A stretch of DNA of 64,000 bases from assembly GCA_000471925.1 (NCBI GenBank), contig CP006667.1, positions 4,435,146-4,499,145 of the forward strand. Direction: 5' to 3'. Positions 17,725 to 26,864 of the stretch are shown here, piece after piece. The notes beneath the pieces were generated by a model. That model had not been told where the DNA came from and did no database searches. It was given only the letters and a program-made list of their open reading frames with translations. The DNA comes from Ralstonia pickettii DTP0602 (lineage in GTDB: Bacteria > Pseudomonadota > Gammaproteobacteria > Burkholderiales > Burkholderiaceae). Made by a program: the position numbers and the translations under genes. Position 1 is the first letter of the stretch. Each line of letters begins with the position of its first letter.

Positions 17725-18897
17725 ATGGACCCCAGGCTAGTGACGCTCTGCGTCGGCAATTTCGTCATTGGCACCGGTGCGATGATCGTTACCGGCATGT
17801 TGAACGACATTGCCGGCGATTTCGGCCTCGGCGCCGCCAGTGCTGGCCAGCTGGTGTCCGTGTTCGCGCTGGCGACCTGCGTCGGCGCGCCGCTGTTCGC
17901 CACGCTGGGCTCGCGCATCGACCGTCGGCTGCTGCTGGCCGGATCGCTGTTGATCTACGCGGTCATGCACCTCGCCGCGGCGTTCGCTCCCAGCTTCGCG
18001 GCACTGATGGCGATCCGCTTCCTGACGGCCATCGGCGCGGCCATCTACACCCCCCAGACCGCGGCCACGCTGCCGCTGCTGGTCAATGCGCAGACGCGCG
18101 GGCGCGCCATCAGCTTTGTCTTCCTCGGCTGGAGCATCGCCAGCGTGGTGGGCGTGCCGCTGGGCACCTGGATCTCTTCCACGCTGGGCTGGCGCGTCAG
18201 CATGGCGCTGGTGGGCGTCCTGGCCCTGCTGGTGTCGGCGGCGGTGTGGCGCGCGCTGCCGCGCGGGCTGTATGTGCCGCCGGTGGGGCGCGAGGCCTGG
18301 GGCGCGGTGCTGCGCCACAAGCCGATCATGCTGGTGGTGCTGACCACCATGATCTCGTCGGCCGGCATGTTTACGGTGTTTACCTATATCGCCCCCCTGC
18401 TGCGCGACCAGTACGGCATCAGCGGCGGCACGCTCAGCCTGATGTTCCTGGCCTACGGCGCCTGCGGCGTGTTCGGCAACGCCGTGGCCGCGTCGCGCAT
18501 GGACCGGGTCACGCCGAGCCGGATCGTGCAGGTCACGCTGCTGACCTCGATCACCGCCATGGTGCTGTGGCCGCTGGCCGGGCTGGGCGGCGTGGCGCTG
18601 GTGCTGCTGTTCATGCTGTGGGGCGTGGGCGGGTTTGCCACCAACAGCGCGCAGCAGGCGCGCCTGGTGCTGCTGGCGCCGGAGCGGGCCTCGGTATCGA
18701 TCTCGCTCAATTCCTCGTCGATCTACCTGGGCCAGGCGGCCGGCGCCATGACCGGTGCCGCGATCTACACCCTGGCGGGGGCGGATTCGCTGCACTGGGG
18801 CGCGGCGGCGCTGATGCTGGCGGCGCTGGCGGTGTCGCAGCGTGCCCGCGCGCTCGGCTGCCAGGAACAGCGCCAGCAGGCGCCGCAGCAGGCCTGA
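17725..18897 (+). CDS. MFS transporter, DHA1 drug/sugar efflux type
   Basis: 390 aa with about 12 hydrophobic segments. The signature after TM2 reads ATLGSRIDRRLLLAG and motif C-like glycines follow in GWSIASVVGVPLGTWI. Inner-membrane proton antiporter resembling the AraJ/YdhP efflux subgroup; substrate unknown. Start at ATG 17725 (MDPRLVTLCVGNFVIG); a longer in-frame N-terminus of 72 residues overlaps the terminator and is rejected. Confidence 0.88.
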   Translation: MDPRLVTLCVGNFVIGTGAMIVTGMLNDIAGDFGLGAASAGQLVSVFALATCVGAPLFATLGSRIDRRLLLAGSLLIYAVMHLAAAFAPSFAALMAIRFLTAIGAAIYTPQTAATLPLLVNAQTRGRAISFVFLGWSIASVVGVPLGTWISSTLGWRVSMALVGVLALLVSAAVWRALPRGLYVPPVGREAWGAVLRHKPIMLVVLTTMISSAGMFTVFTYIAPLLRDQYGISGGTLSLMFLAYGACGVFGNAVAASRMDRVTPSRIVQVTLLTSITAMVLWPLAGLGGVALVLLFMLWGVGGFATNSAQQARLVLLAPERASVSISLNSSSIYLGQAAGAMTGAAIYTLAGADSLHWGAAALMLAALAVSQRARALGCQEQRQQAPQQA

Positions 18898-18992
18898 TCC
18901 CCAGGCGGTGCGGGCCCGACGGCCGCGCCGCCAGCCTGCCACAAGCGCGCCAGCCCTTGCCACCGCGTCTGGTGAGGCACCGCACCAAGCCT

Positions 18993-19059
18993 TTTTCCAC
19001 AGCGTTATCCGCCCGTTATCCTCAGGGATATCCGCAGCTTATCCACATCCCTTTCCACA
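18993..19059 (+). repeat. Phased tandem array of six DnaA-box-like 9-mers
   Basis: Six 9-mers in the same orientation start at 18993 (TTTTCCACA), 19005 (TTATCCGCC), 19016 (TTATCCTCA), 19028 (ATATCCGCA), 19039 (TTATCCACA) and 19051 (CTTTCCACA). The spacing alternates 12, 11, 12, 11, 12 bp, close to one helical turn. The fifth unit is a perfect consensus DnaA box. The array ends 21 bp before the GTG start of the MOSC gene. It is either a DnaA-controlled promoter region or a DnaA-binding locus of the datA/DARS kind. Confidence 0.7.
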
Positions 19060-19080
19060 ACCACCGAAGCGGGGGCTCAC

Positions 19081-19719
19081 GTGAGCGATTCCAGACCCTG
19101 GCAGGCCCGTGCACGCGTGCTGGCGGTGAGCCTGGGCAAGGCCATCCCGCTGGTAGTGGCGGGCGCGGGCACCGAGGCGGTGGTGCTCTCCGGCATCCGC
19201 AAGCACCCGGTCAGCACGCTGCTGCACCCGATCTGCGTACAGGTGCTGGCGCTGGGCATGGCCGGCGACGAGCAGGCCGACCTGACCGTGCACGGCGGCC
19301 GGGACAAGGCGGTCTACGCCTATCCGGCCGAGCACTACCCCTGGTGGAACGCGCGCCGCCGCGCCTGCTCGCAGCCGGAGTCGGGCCAGCCGCTGCCCTA
19401 TGGCGCGCTGGGCGAAAACCTGACGCTGGAAGGGTTGGTCGAGGCGGACCTGTGGGTCGGCGACCTGCTACGCGTGGGCACCGCACTGCTGCGGGTGGAA
19501 TCGCCGCGCCAGCCCTGCTACAAGTTCAACGCGGCCATGGCTTACCGCCATGCGGTGCGGGACATGGTCCAGAGCGGTTACACGGGCGTTTACCTCAGCG
19601 TGGTGCGGGCGGGTTCAGTTCGCGCCGGCGATGCCGTCATTGTGCAGGCCGGGCCACGCGAACTCTCGGTCGACAGCGTCAATCAGTGGCGCCGCGATGG
19701 CCGGCGGCAGCTTTTCTGA
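19081..19719 (+). CDS. MOSC-domain protein (YiiM-like)
   Basis: 212 aa. The MOSC core has the Lys/His segment LTVHGGRDKAVYAYPAEHYP, the loop GENLTLEGL and the conserved cysteine in PRQPCYKFN. MOSC proteins bind the molybdenum cofactor or a sulfur group; YiiM of E. coli reduces N-hydroxylated bases and affects 6-hydroxylaminopurine sensitivity. The start is GTG 19081, preceded by GGGGG. A tandem array of DnaA-like boxes lies directly upstream, so replication-linked expression is possible. Confidence 0.9.
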   Translation: MSDSRPWQARARVLAVSLGKAIPLVVAGAGTEAVVLSGIRKHPVSTLLHPICVQVLALGMAGDEQADLTVHGGRDKAVYAYPAEHYPWWNARRRACSQPESGQPLPYGALGENLTLEGLVEADLWVGDLLRVGTALLRVESPRQPCYKFNAAMAYRHAVRDMVQSGYTGVYLSVVRAGSVRAGDAVIVQAGPRELSVDSVNQWRRDGRRQLF

Positions 19720-19826
19720 TAATGTTTGTCTAACCATACAAGCGCCCCGCTACACACATCCCCGGTCTCCTCCGTGGTCCGGACGGCGTTTGCTGGCGCC
19801 GTCCCGTCACCCGACCCTTGCAGGTC

Positions 19827-19842
19827 CTGTAACGGACTGTAA
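19827..19842 (+). promoter_or_regulatory. Two CTGTAA direct repeats at 10-bp spacing before the RND operon
   Basis: CTGTAA at 19827 and 19837, about 140 bp before the adaptor gene. Same half-site and same spacing as the triple repeat at 9082-9107. Confidence 0.45.
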
Positions 19843-19980
19843 TACGCGGCGCTGGCCCCGGGCGGCGAAGCGCGGTACTAGTAGAGTCTTTGCGCAACAC
19901 GCACCGGCGGCATGTCATGACAACAAGCCGGGCGGGTCACGGGGAGTGGCGCGAAGTCGGGTGCAGAGGGTCCACAAAAC

Positions 19981-21222
19981 ATGAAAACTGACAGGATCGA
20001 CCAGCCCAAGGGCTTCGTCGACAGCAACTGGAGTGCGGCTGCCGGGACCGGGCGCGGCCGTGTATCGCCGTGGGGGATGGTGGCCGTGGTGCTGGTGATA
20101 GCCGGCCTTGGCTGGCTGGCCTGGCGCACCTGGCTCGCGCCCAAGCCGGAGCCCAAGGCGCCTGCCGCCGTGGTGGTGTCCACCGCGCGGGTGCAGCAGG
20201 GCGACGTGCCGCTGCAGGTCTCGGCCAACGGCAATGTCACCGCGTTATCCACGGTTGACGTGCGCCCGCAGGTATCCAGCACGGTGCGCACGGTGCATAT
20301 CAAGGAAGGCCAGACGGTCAGGCCGGGCGACCTGCTGTTCTCGCTCGACACCCGCATGGACGAGGCCAACCTGGCCAAGGCCCAGGCCCAGCTGCTGAAG
20401 GATCAGGCCGACCTGGCCGATGCCCGTCGCACGCTGGCGCGCAGCCAGGAGCTGCTCGAGCGCAACTTCATTTCGAAGAGCGCGGTCGACACCGCCCAGG
20501 CCAAGGTCGACGGCTTTGCCGCCACCGTGCGCGCCGACCAGGCCGCGATCGAAGCCAGCCGCGTGGCGATCAGCTACGGCGTGATCCGCGCCACCATCAG
20601 CGGGCGCACCGGCGTGATCAACGCCTTCCCGGGCTCGCTGGTGATGCCCGGCAGCACCGTGCCGATGGTCACCGTCGCCCAGGTGCAGCCGATCGCCGTG
20701 ACCTTCACCCTGCCCGAGCGGCAGCTGGCCGCGCTGCGCGAAGCAATGCGGGCCGGCCCGGTGCAGGTCACCGCGCAGCCCAACGACGGCAGCAAGACCC
20801 CGGTGACCGGCAAGATCACCTTTGTGGATAACACCGTCGATCCGCAATACGGCACCATCCGCGTCAAGGCGCAGTTCGACAATGACGAGCAGCGGCTGTG
20901 GCCCGGCACCTACGCCACTGTGAGCGCCGTGGTGCAGACCCTGAAGGGCGCGCTGTCGGTGCCGCCGCAGGCGGTGGTGACCGGACCCGAAGGCCGCTTC
21001 GTCTACGTGGTCCAGCCCGACAGCAAGGTCGCGCGCGTGCCGGTGCAGGTGGTGACCACCACCGCCGCCGCCGCCGTGGTCGAGGGCGTGCAGCCCGGGG
21101 CCCGCGTGGTGGTGGAAGGCACGCAGAACCTGCGCCCCGGCGCGCTGGTGCGCGAGGCGCCCGCCGCAGGGGCGTCGGCCGCCGCCGCGTCCCGCACGGC
21201 CAACGGCGCAGCGGGGCACTGA
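19981..21222 (+). CDS. RND efflux periplasmic adaptor (MdtA-like)
   Basis: 413 aa membrane-fusion protein. A single membrane anchor near residues 32-50 (WGMVAVVLVIAGLGWLAW) holds it to the inner membrane; a lipoyl/beta-barrel adaptor follows (NGNVTALSTVDVRPQVSSTV; AQAQLLKDQADLADARRTLA is the alpha-hairpin). The C-terminal 30 residues are Ala-rich. It is 3 bp from the pump gene, so the two form one operon. No outer-membrane channel gene follows, so it must use one encoded elsewhere. Confidence 0.93.
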   Translation: MKTDRIDQPKGFVDSNWSAAAGTGRGRVSPWGMVAVVLVIAGLGWLAWRTWLAPKPEPKAPAAVVVSTARVQQGDVPLQVSANGNVTALSTVDVRPQVSSTVRTVHIKEGQTVRPGDLLFSLDTRMDEANLAKAQAQLLKDQADLADARRTLARSQELLERNFISKSAVDTAQAKVDGFAATVRADQAAIEASRVAISYGVIRATISGRTGVINAFPGSLVMPGSTVPMVTVAQVQPIAVTFTLPERQLAALREAMRAGPVQVTAQPNDGSKTPVTGKITFVDNTVDPQYGTIRVKAQFDNDEQRLWPGTYATVSAVVQTLKGALSVPPQAVVTGPEGRFVYVVQPDSKVARVPVQVVTTTAAAAVVEGVQPGARVVVEGTQNLRPGALVREAPAAGASAAAASRTANGAAGH

Positions 21223-21225
21223 GCC

Positions 21226-24200
21226 ATGACGCTCTCGGAACTCTGTATCCGCCGTCCGGTGATGACGGTGCTGCTGTGCCTGGCCGTGGTGGTCACCGGC
21301 ATCGTGCTGTACCCGACCATCCCGATCGCCGCGCTGCCCAGCTTCAACTCGCCGGTGATCCAGGTCACCGCGACGCTGCCCGGCGCCAGCCCGGAGACCA
21401 TGGCCGCATCGGTCGCCACGCAGCTGGAAAAGCAGTTCGCGACCATCCCCGGCGTGACGGTGATCAGCTCGCAGAACACGCTCGGCAACTCCAGCATCAC
21501 CATCGAATTCAACAACGACCGCGATATCGACGACGCGGCCGTGGACGTGCAGGCGGCGCTGTTCCGCGCGCAGCGTTCGCTGCCGATCGAGATGACCGTC
21601 CCGCCGTCGTACCGCAAGGTCAATCCGGCCGACGCGCCCGTGCTGCTGCTGGCGATCAATTCCCCGGCAATGAGCCTGGCGGACCTGAATGCCTTCGGCG
21701 ACAACCTGATCTCGCCCACGCTGGCCACGCTGCCGGGCGTGGCGCAGGTGCAGATCTTCGGGCAGAAGCGCTTTGCCGTGCGCGTGCGCGCCCACCCCGA
21801 CGCGCTCGCCGCGCGCGGCCTGACGCTGGATGAGTTGGCCACGGCGCTGAATCGCGCCAACGCCAATACGCCGGTGGGCACGCTCGACAGCGCGCGCCAG
21901 ACCCTGACCATCCAGGCCAACCGGCAGCTGACCAGCGCCGACGCCTTCCGCAACATCATCGTCGCCAGCCAGCCCAACGGCGCGCTGGTGCGGCTCTCTG
22001 ACGTGGCCGAGGTCGAGGACAGCGTCGAGACCATCAAGACCGGCAGCTGGCTCAACAACGAGCGCTCGATCGTGCTGGCCGTGCTGCGCCAGCCCGACGC
22101 CAACACCGTGGCGGTGGTCGATTCGATCAACGCCGCCCTGCCCCGCCTGATCCACCAGATGCCGGGCTCGGTCAGCGTGTCGGTGGTCAACGACCGCTCG
22201 CGCTCGATCCGCGAATCGATCCACGACGTGCAGTTCACGCTGGCGCTGACCGTGGCGCTGGTGGTGATGGTGATCTTCCTGTTCCTGCGCCGTGCCGCGG
22301 CCACGCTGATCCCCACCGTGTCACTGCCGATCTCGCTGATCGGCACGGTGGCGCTGATGAAGGCCTTCGGCTACAGCCTGGACAACGTCTCGCTGCTGGC
22401 GATCACGCTCGCCGTGGGCCTGGTGGTTGACGATGCCATCGTGATGCTCGAGAACATCGTGCGCCATATCGAGGAAGGCGTGCCGCCGCTGAAGGCCGCG
22501 CTGGTGGGCTCGCGCGAGATGGGCTTCACCATCCTGTCGATCTCGATTTCGCTGGTGGCGGTGTTTATCCCGATCTTCTTCATGCCGGGCGTGATCGGGC
22601 TGTTGTTCCATGAATTTGCCGCGGTGGTGTCGCTGGCGATCCTGGTGTCGGCGCTGGTGTCGCTGACGCTGATCCCGATGCTGTGTGCGCGTTTCCTGTC
22701 GGCCGAGAACGTGCCGGTGGATGAATCGCACCATGCCTACGGCGACCACGCGTCGGCGCAGCCTGCCATCGTGCAGAAGCAGACCTTCGGCATGCGCTCC
22801 ACGCAGTGGTTCGAGAACCTGTTCGAGTTCACGCTGCACCGATATGCGCGCGGGCTGGACTGGTGCCTCGCGCACCGCCGCACGGTACTGGCGGTCGCAG
22901 GGCTGACCTTCGTGCTGACCGCGGTGCTGTTCATCACCATCCCCAAGGGCTTCTTCCCCGAGGAAGACATCGGCCAGATCCGCGTCAACGCGGAAGGTCC
23001 GCAGGACATTTCCTTCGACGCCATGGCCGAGCGCCTGCGCGACGCCGCCGAGCGCATGCGCGCCAACCCGGCGGTGAAGAGCATCGTGGTCGCCATCGGC
23101 GGCGGCCCGTCGCCAGCGATCAACACCGGCCGCATGTTCGTCGAGCTCAAGCCGCGCGGCGATCGCGACGCCATGCCCAAGGTGATCGAGTCGCTGCGAC
23201 GCGACGTCGCCGGCGTGCCCGGCCTGGCGGTCTACTTTGCGCCGGTGCAGAACCTCCAGCTCGGCGGGCGCCAGAGCAAGAGCCGCTACCAGTACACGCT
23301 GCAGAGCGTGAAGGCCGGCCAGCTGCAGAACTTCTCCGACCAGCTGATGGCGAAGATGCGCGCCGACCCGATCTTCCGCGACGTCACCAGCGATTCGCAG
23401 CAGTCGGGCCTGGAGGCGCACCTGTCGATCGACCGCGACAAGGCCAATGCGCTCGGCGTGCAGATGCAGGACGTGCGCACCGCGCTGTATTCCGCGTTCG
23501 GCGAGCGGCAGGTGTCGACCATCTATACGCCGATCGACAACTACTACGTGATCCTGCAGGCGGCCGATATCGACCGCGTCGACGAGACCGCGTTCGCCAA
23601 GCTCTACGTGCGCAGCAAGACCGGCCAGATGGTGCCGATCTCCGCCTTCGCCACCACCGAGCGCCGGGTCGGGCCAATCGCGGTCAACCACCAGGGGCAG
23701 CTGCCTTCGGTGACGGTGTCGTTCAACCTGGCACCGGGCGCGGCGCTGGGCGATGCGTCGTCGCGCATCGACCGCTACCGGCAGGAGATCGCCATGCCGA
23801 CCTCGATCTTCACCAGCTGGGGCGGTGACGCGGCGGTGTTCCAGTCGTCGCAGGCCACGCAGATCGTGCTGCTGGTGGCGGCCATCGCGGTGATCTATAC
23901 GCTGCTGGGCGTGCTGTACGAGAGCTATATCCACCCGCTGACGATCCTGGCAGGTTTGCCCTCGGCGGCGGTGGGCGCGTTGCTGACGCTGTTTATCTTC
24001 AATGTCGAGCTGTCGCTGATCGCAGTGATCGGCGTGCTGATGCTGATCGGCATCGTCAAGAAGAACGCGATCATGATGATCGACTTCGCGCTGGCGGCGC
24101 AGCGCGAGCAAGGCATGACGCCGGCAAAGGCGATCCGGCAGGCGTGCCTGCTGCGGTTCAGGCCGATCATGATGACGACTTTTGCGGCGGTGATGGGGGC

Positions 24201-24423
24201 GTTGCCGCTGGCGCTGGGCCTTGGTGCCGGCGCCGAGTTGCGGCAGCCGCTGGGCCTGGCCGTGGTGGGCGGCCTCCTGTTCTCGCAGGTGATCACGCTG
24301 TTCATCACGCCGGTGATCTACCTGGCGCTGGACCGGTTCTCCGGCACCGGGCCGTTGCAGATCGATTCGGAAGGCAACAAGCTGCCGGAGAAGGCGCCGG
24401 GCGAGACGGTGCATCAGCGCTGA
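21226..24423 (+). CDS. RND multidrug efflux pump, MdtB/MdtC-like
   Basis: 1065 aa of the AcrB/HAE superfamily in the inner membrane. TM1 is near residues 12-30; the proton-relay aspartates are in LVVDDAIVMLENIVRHIEEG of TM4; a second half begins near residue 545. Sequence style (PIAALPSFNSPVIQVTATLP) is closer to MdtB/MdtC than AcrB. Drives efflux with the adaptor upstream. Only one pump subunit is present where enterobacterial Mdt has two. A REP-like hairpin lies just downstream. Confidence 0.93.
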   Translation: MTLSELCIRRPVMTVLLCLAVVVTGIVLYPTIPIAALPSFNSPVIQVTATLPGASPETMAASVATQLEKQFATIPGVTVISSQNTLGNSSITIEFNNDRDIDDAAVDVQAALFRAQRSLPIEMTVPPSYRKVNPADAPVLLLAINSPAMSLADLNAFGDNLISPTLATLPGVAQVQIFGQKRFAVRVRAHPDALAARGLTLDELATALNRANANTPVGTLDSARQTLTIQANRQLTSADAFRNIIVASQPNGALVRLSDVAEVEDSVETIKTGSWLNNERSIVLAVLRQPDANTVAVVDSINAALPRLIHQMPGSVSVSVVNDRSRSIRESIHDVQFTLALTVALVVMVIFLFLRRAAATLIPTVSLPISLIGTVALMKAFGYSLDNVSLLAITLAVGLVVDDAIVMLENIVRHIEEGVPPLKAALVGSREMGFTILSISISLVAVFIPIFFMPGVIGLLFHEFAAVVSLAILVSALVSLTLIPMLCARFLSAENVPVDESHHAYGDHASAQPAIVQKQTFGMRSTQWFENLFEFTLHRYARGLDWCLAHRRTVLAVAGLTFVLTAVLFITIPKGFFPEEDIGQIRVNAEGPQDISFDAMAERLRDAAERMRANPAVKSIVVAIGGGPSPAINTGRMFVELKPRGDRDAMPKVIESLRRDVAGVPGLAVYFAPVQNLQLGGRQSKSRYQYTLQSVKAGQLQNFSDQLMAKMRADPIFRDVTSDSQQSGLEAHLSIDRDKANALGVQMQDVRTALYSAFGERQVSTIYTPIDNYYVILQAADIDRVDETAFAKLYVRSKTGQMVPISAFATTERRVGPIAVNHQGQLPSVTVSFNLAPGAALGDASSRIDRYRQEIAMPTSIFTSWGGDAAVFQSSQATQIVLLVAAIAVIYTLLGVLYESYIHPLTILAGLPSAAVGALLTLFIFNVELSLIAVIGVLMLIGIVKKNAIMMIDFALAAQREQGMTPAKAIRQACLLRFRPIMMTTFAAVMGALPLALGLGAGAELRQPLGLAVVGGLLFSQVITLFITPVIYLALDRFSGTGPLQIDSEGNKLPEKAPGETVHQR

Positions 24424-24456
24424 GGCCTGCTGCGTCCTGCCCGCTGCGGGTTTGTT

Positions 24457-24482
24457 CCCCTTTCCCGCTTGCGGGAGAAGGG
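24457..24482. repeat. REP-like hairpin, copy 1
   Basis: CCCTTTCCCGC-TT-GCGGGAGAAGGG. It shares the core CTCCCGCTTGCGGG-type stem with the copy at 48672-48709. Located between the RND pump gene and the cobN fragment; it may act as terminator for the pump operon. Confidence 0.65.
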
Positions 24483-24502
24483 CGCGTTTGCAAGGGTCGC
24501 TG

Positions 24503-25081
24503 ATGAAGTGGCTGGCCGAAGCGGTGAAAGTCGCCGCCGCGCAGCCGGAGCCCGACAACGTGGTCGCCGCCAACACGCGCGCCGTGCGCGAACGGCTGGC
24601 GAAGCTCAACGTCCCTGCCGATCGCCTCGATGCCTTGGCGGTCACGCGCATCTTCGCCAGCGAATCGGGCAACTACGGCACCGGCCTGAACGACGCCACC
24701 ATGGCCACCGATACCTTCGGCAGCGGGAGAGAAGCCGATGCGAAGCTCTACCTCGCGCGCATGCAGTACGCCTACGGCCCCGACGAACAGCACTGGGGCG
24801 AGGCGCTGCCGCAGGTCAACCTCTATGCCGAGAACCTGAAGGGCGTCGATGCCGCGCTGCTGGCGCGCAGCGCCAACCTGTACGGTATGCTGACCACCGA
24901 CGATCCCTTCCAGTACCTGGGCGGTATCGGCCTGGCAGTGCGGTACCTGACCGGCAAGGCGCCGGAGCTGTTGATCTCCAACCTGCGCGATGCGAACAAC
25001 GCGCGCACCGAGACCGCCACCGGCTTCCTTGCCAGCGAACTGCGCACGCGCTACTTCCATTCCTCGACACCGTCAACCTGA
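24503..25081 (+). pseudogene. cobN: Fragment of cobaltochelatase/metallochelatase subunit CobN
   Basis: About 187 residues match the interior of CobN/BchH-type chelatase large subunits, which are about 1200-1400 aa: VTRIFASESGNYGTGLNDAT, AYGPDEQHWG, LLARSANLYGMLTTDDPFQY, GKAPELLISNLRDANN and FLASELRTRYFH. The N-terminal two thirds and the C-terminal end are missing. At RTRYFH the frame breaks into an unrelated tail (SSTPST), while another frame continues as a DUF2149-like protein, so a deletion has fused the two genes. No longer functional as a chelatase. Confidence 0.85.
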
Positions 25082-25161
25082 TCGACGTGTTCCTGGTGGT
25101 GATCGCCGCGCTGTTGGTGGCGATCGCGCAGAATCCGGCCAACCCGTTCACGCATGACGAC
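25064..25161 (+). pseudogene. DUF2149-like gene, 5' remnant (split by an IS element)
   Basis: Reads FLDTVNLIDVFLVVIAALLV, then AIAQNPANPFTHDD: one membrane segment, as in DUF2149 proteins encoded next to CobN-like chelatases and MotA/TolQ/ExbB-type proteins. The true N-terminus is lost in the fusion with cobN. At 25161 the frame is interrupted by an IS200/IS605 element and resumes at 26942 with VTIITNPGKPNMEIV. Family assignment is from memory of the conserved NPGKP region. Confidence 0.7.
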
Positions 25162-25204
25162 TTGACATCCTCCCCGACCTGAAGGCCGGAGATTCCTACG
25201 GCGC

Positions 25205-26428
25205 TCAGACGCGGCATTGAGCCGCCCCTGAGTCGCTTCGGTGGGTTCCTGATGCTGACGCCGCTACCGCAGCGTTCACTTCACAGGCTAACCGGGCGTG
25301 TCCCGCCCTTAGAACATTGATCGCGCCGACCACATCGGCATTTTCCTCGAAACCGCATTCCACGCACTCGAACCGGGCTTGCGTCTGGCGGTTGTCTGCC
25401 GAGACATGGCCGCAGCACGGACAGGTGCGGCTCGTGTTCTGCGGTGGCACGGCGATGAGATAGCCACCGTTCCAAGCCAGCTTGTAGTCCAGTTGGCGGC
25501 GGAACTCGAACCAGCCTTGATCGAGGATGGCTTTGTTCAGGCCGGACTTGGCCTGAACCTGCTTACCCGGCTGTTCGGTGCTGCCTGCCGCCGACCTGGA
25601 CATATTCCGTACCTGCAAGTCCTCGATACACACCATCGCGTGGTTTTGGCTGATCGTGGTGGAGCACTTGTGGAGGTAGTCGCGGCGGGCATTGCCGATG
25701 CGGGAATGGATGCGCTGGACGCGGGCTTTCGCCTTCTTCCAGTTGCTGCTGAACTTCTTCTTGCGGCTCATCGCCTGCTGCGCTTTGCGCAGCGCGGCCT
25801 CTTGCCGCTTGAAACTATTGAGCGGGGCGTAGAACGTCCCGTCCGAAAGCGTGGCGAACCGGGCAACACCCATGTCGATGCCAACCGCGCTCGCGGCCTG
25901 TGCCACCGGCTGTTCGACCTCACGCTCGGTCTGGATCGACACGAACCACTTGCCGCAGGACTGCCTGACTGTGACGTTCTTCACCACCCCCAGCACCTTC
26001 CGGCTGTTGCGGTATCGTAGCCAGCCCAGCTTGGGCAAAAACAGGCGGCTGCTGGCCTGGTCGAGCTTGATTTGCTTGGGGTCGGGATAGCGGAAACTGT
26101 CGCCCCGGCCCTTCTTCTTGAAGCGCGGAAAGTCGGCCCGCTTGGCAAAGAAGTTGCCGTAGGCCCGCTCCAAATCTTTGAGCGTCTGTTGCAGCGGATG
26201 AACCGGCGCGTCGGCCAGCCATGCGGTTTCCGTGCTGTTGCGCCACTCGGTGAGCAGCTTGCACAGTCCGGCGTAGCCGTGCTTCTTCTCGCCTTGCTCG
26301 TAACGAGCCTTCTGCAACGCCAGTGCCTTGTTGAAGACGAACCGGCACGAACCAGAAAAGCGACGCATGTTGCGTTGCTGCTCGCCGGTCGGCATCAGTT
26401 CGTACTTGTAGGCTTGAAGTCGCTGCAT
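25205..26428 (-). CDS. tnpB: TnpB RNA-guided nuclease (IS605 OrfB)
   Basis: 407 aa. It has an N-terminal HTH_OrfB part, then the split RuvC nuclease with all three acidic residues: Asp185 (VGIDMGVARFA), Glu269 (MVCIEDLQVRN) and Asp365 (EENADVVGAINV). The zinc knuckle is Cys336/Cys339 (TCPCCGH) and Cys355/Cys358 (ECVECGF). TnpB cuts DNA guided by an RNA made from the element's right end, here overlapping the tnpB 3' end and reading out into the DUF2149 remnant. Divergent from tnpA. Confidence 0.95.
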   Translation of the reverse strand: MQRLQAYKYELMPTGEQQRNMRRFSGSCRFVFNKALALQKARYEQGEKKHGYAGLCKLLTEWRNSTETAWLADAPVHPLQQTLKDLERAYGNFFAKRADFPRFKKKGRGDSFRYPDPKQIKLDQASSRLFLPKLGWLRYRNSRKVLGVVKNVTVRQSCGKWFVSIQTEREVEQPVAQAASAVGIDMGVARFATLSDGTFYAPLNSFKRQEAALRKAQQAMSRKKKFSSNWKKAKARVQRIHSRIGNARRDYLHKCSTTISQNHAMVCIEDLQVRNMSRSAAGSTEQPGKQVQAKSGLNKAILDQGWFEFRRQLDYKLAWNGGYLIAVPPQNTSRTCPCCGHVSADNRQTQARFECVECGFEENADVVGAINVLRAGHARLACEVNAAVAASASGTHRSDSGAAQCRV

Positions 26429-26450
26429 GGCTCAATCATACTCTTGGCCT

Positions 26451-26864
26451 ATGAGCGATGACAACGATATTAGACACGGAAGACACTGTGTTTTCAAGAT
26501 GCACGTCCATTTGGTCTTCGTGGCGAAATACCGCCGCAGAGTGTTCGACGGCGACGCCATCAAACGGCTGCACGCCATCTTCGACAAGGTATGCGCCGAC
26601 TTCGAGGCGAACTTGATCGAGATGGACGGCGAGGACGATCACGTTCACCTGCTGGTGGAGTACCCGCCAAAGGTCGCGGTGTCGAATCTGGTGAACAGCC
26701 TCAAGGGCGTGTCCAGCCGCCTGCTGCGCAAGGAAAGACCCGACATCCAGAAACGCTACTGGAAGGGCGTGCTGTGGTCGCCTTCCTACTTCGCATCATC
26801 CTGTGGCGGCGCACCGATCGCCATCGTGCGCCAGTACATCGAACAACAGCAGACCCCACACTGA
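26451..26864 (+). CDS. tnpA: IS200-type Y1 transposase TnpA
   Basis: 137 aa HUH single-strand transposase. The metal-binding HUH pair is His64/His66 (EDDHVHLLVEYPP) and the catalytic tyrosine is Tyr129 (IVRQYIEQQQ). The start MSDDNDIRHGRHCVFKM at 26451 fits the family; an 8-residue extension would overlap tnpB. All key residues are present, so the element may be active. Confidence 0.93.
   Translation: MSDDNDIRHGRHCVFKMHVHLVFVAKYRRRVFDGDAIKRLHAIFDKVCADFEANLIEMDGEDDHVHLLVEYPPKVAVSNLVNSLKGVSSRLLRKERPDIQKRYWKGVLWSPSYFASSCGGAPIAIVRQYIEQQQTPH

Noticed and set aside
19981..24423. Naming the RND genes mdtA and mdtB outright
   Set aside because: Sequence style is Mdt-like, but only one pump subunit is present and no outer-membrane gene follows, so the symbols were left blank.
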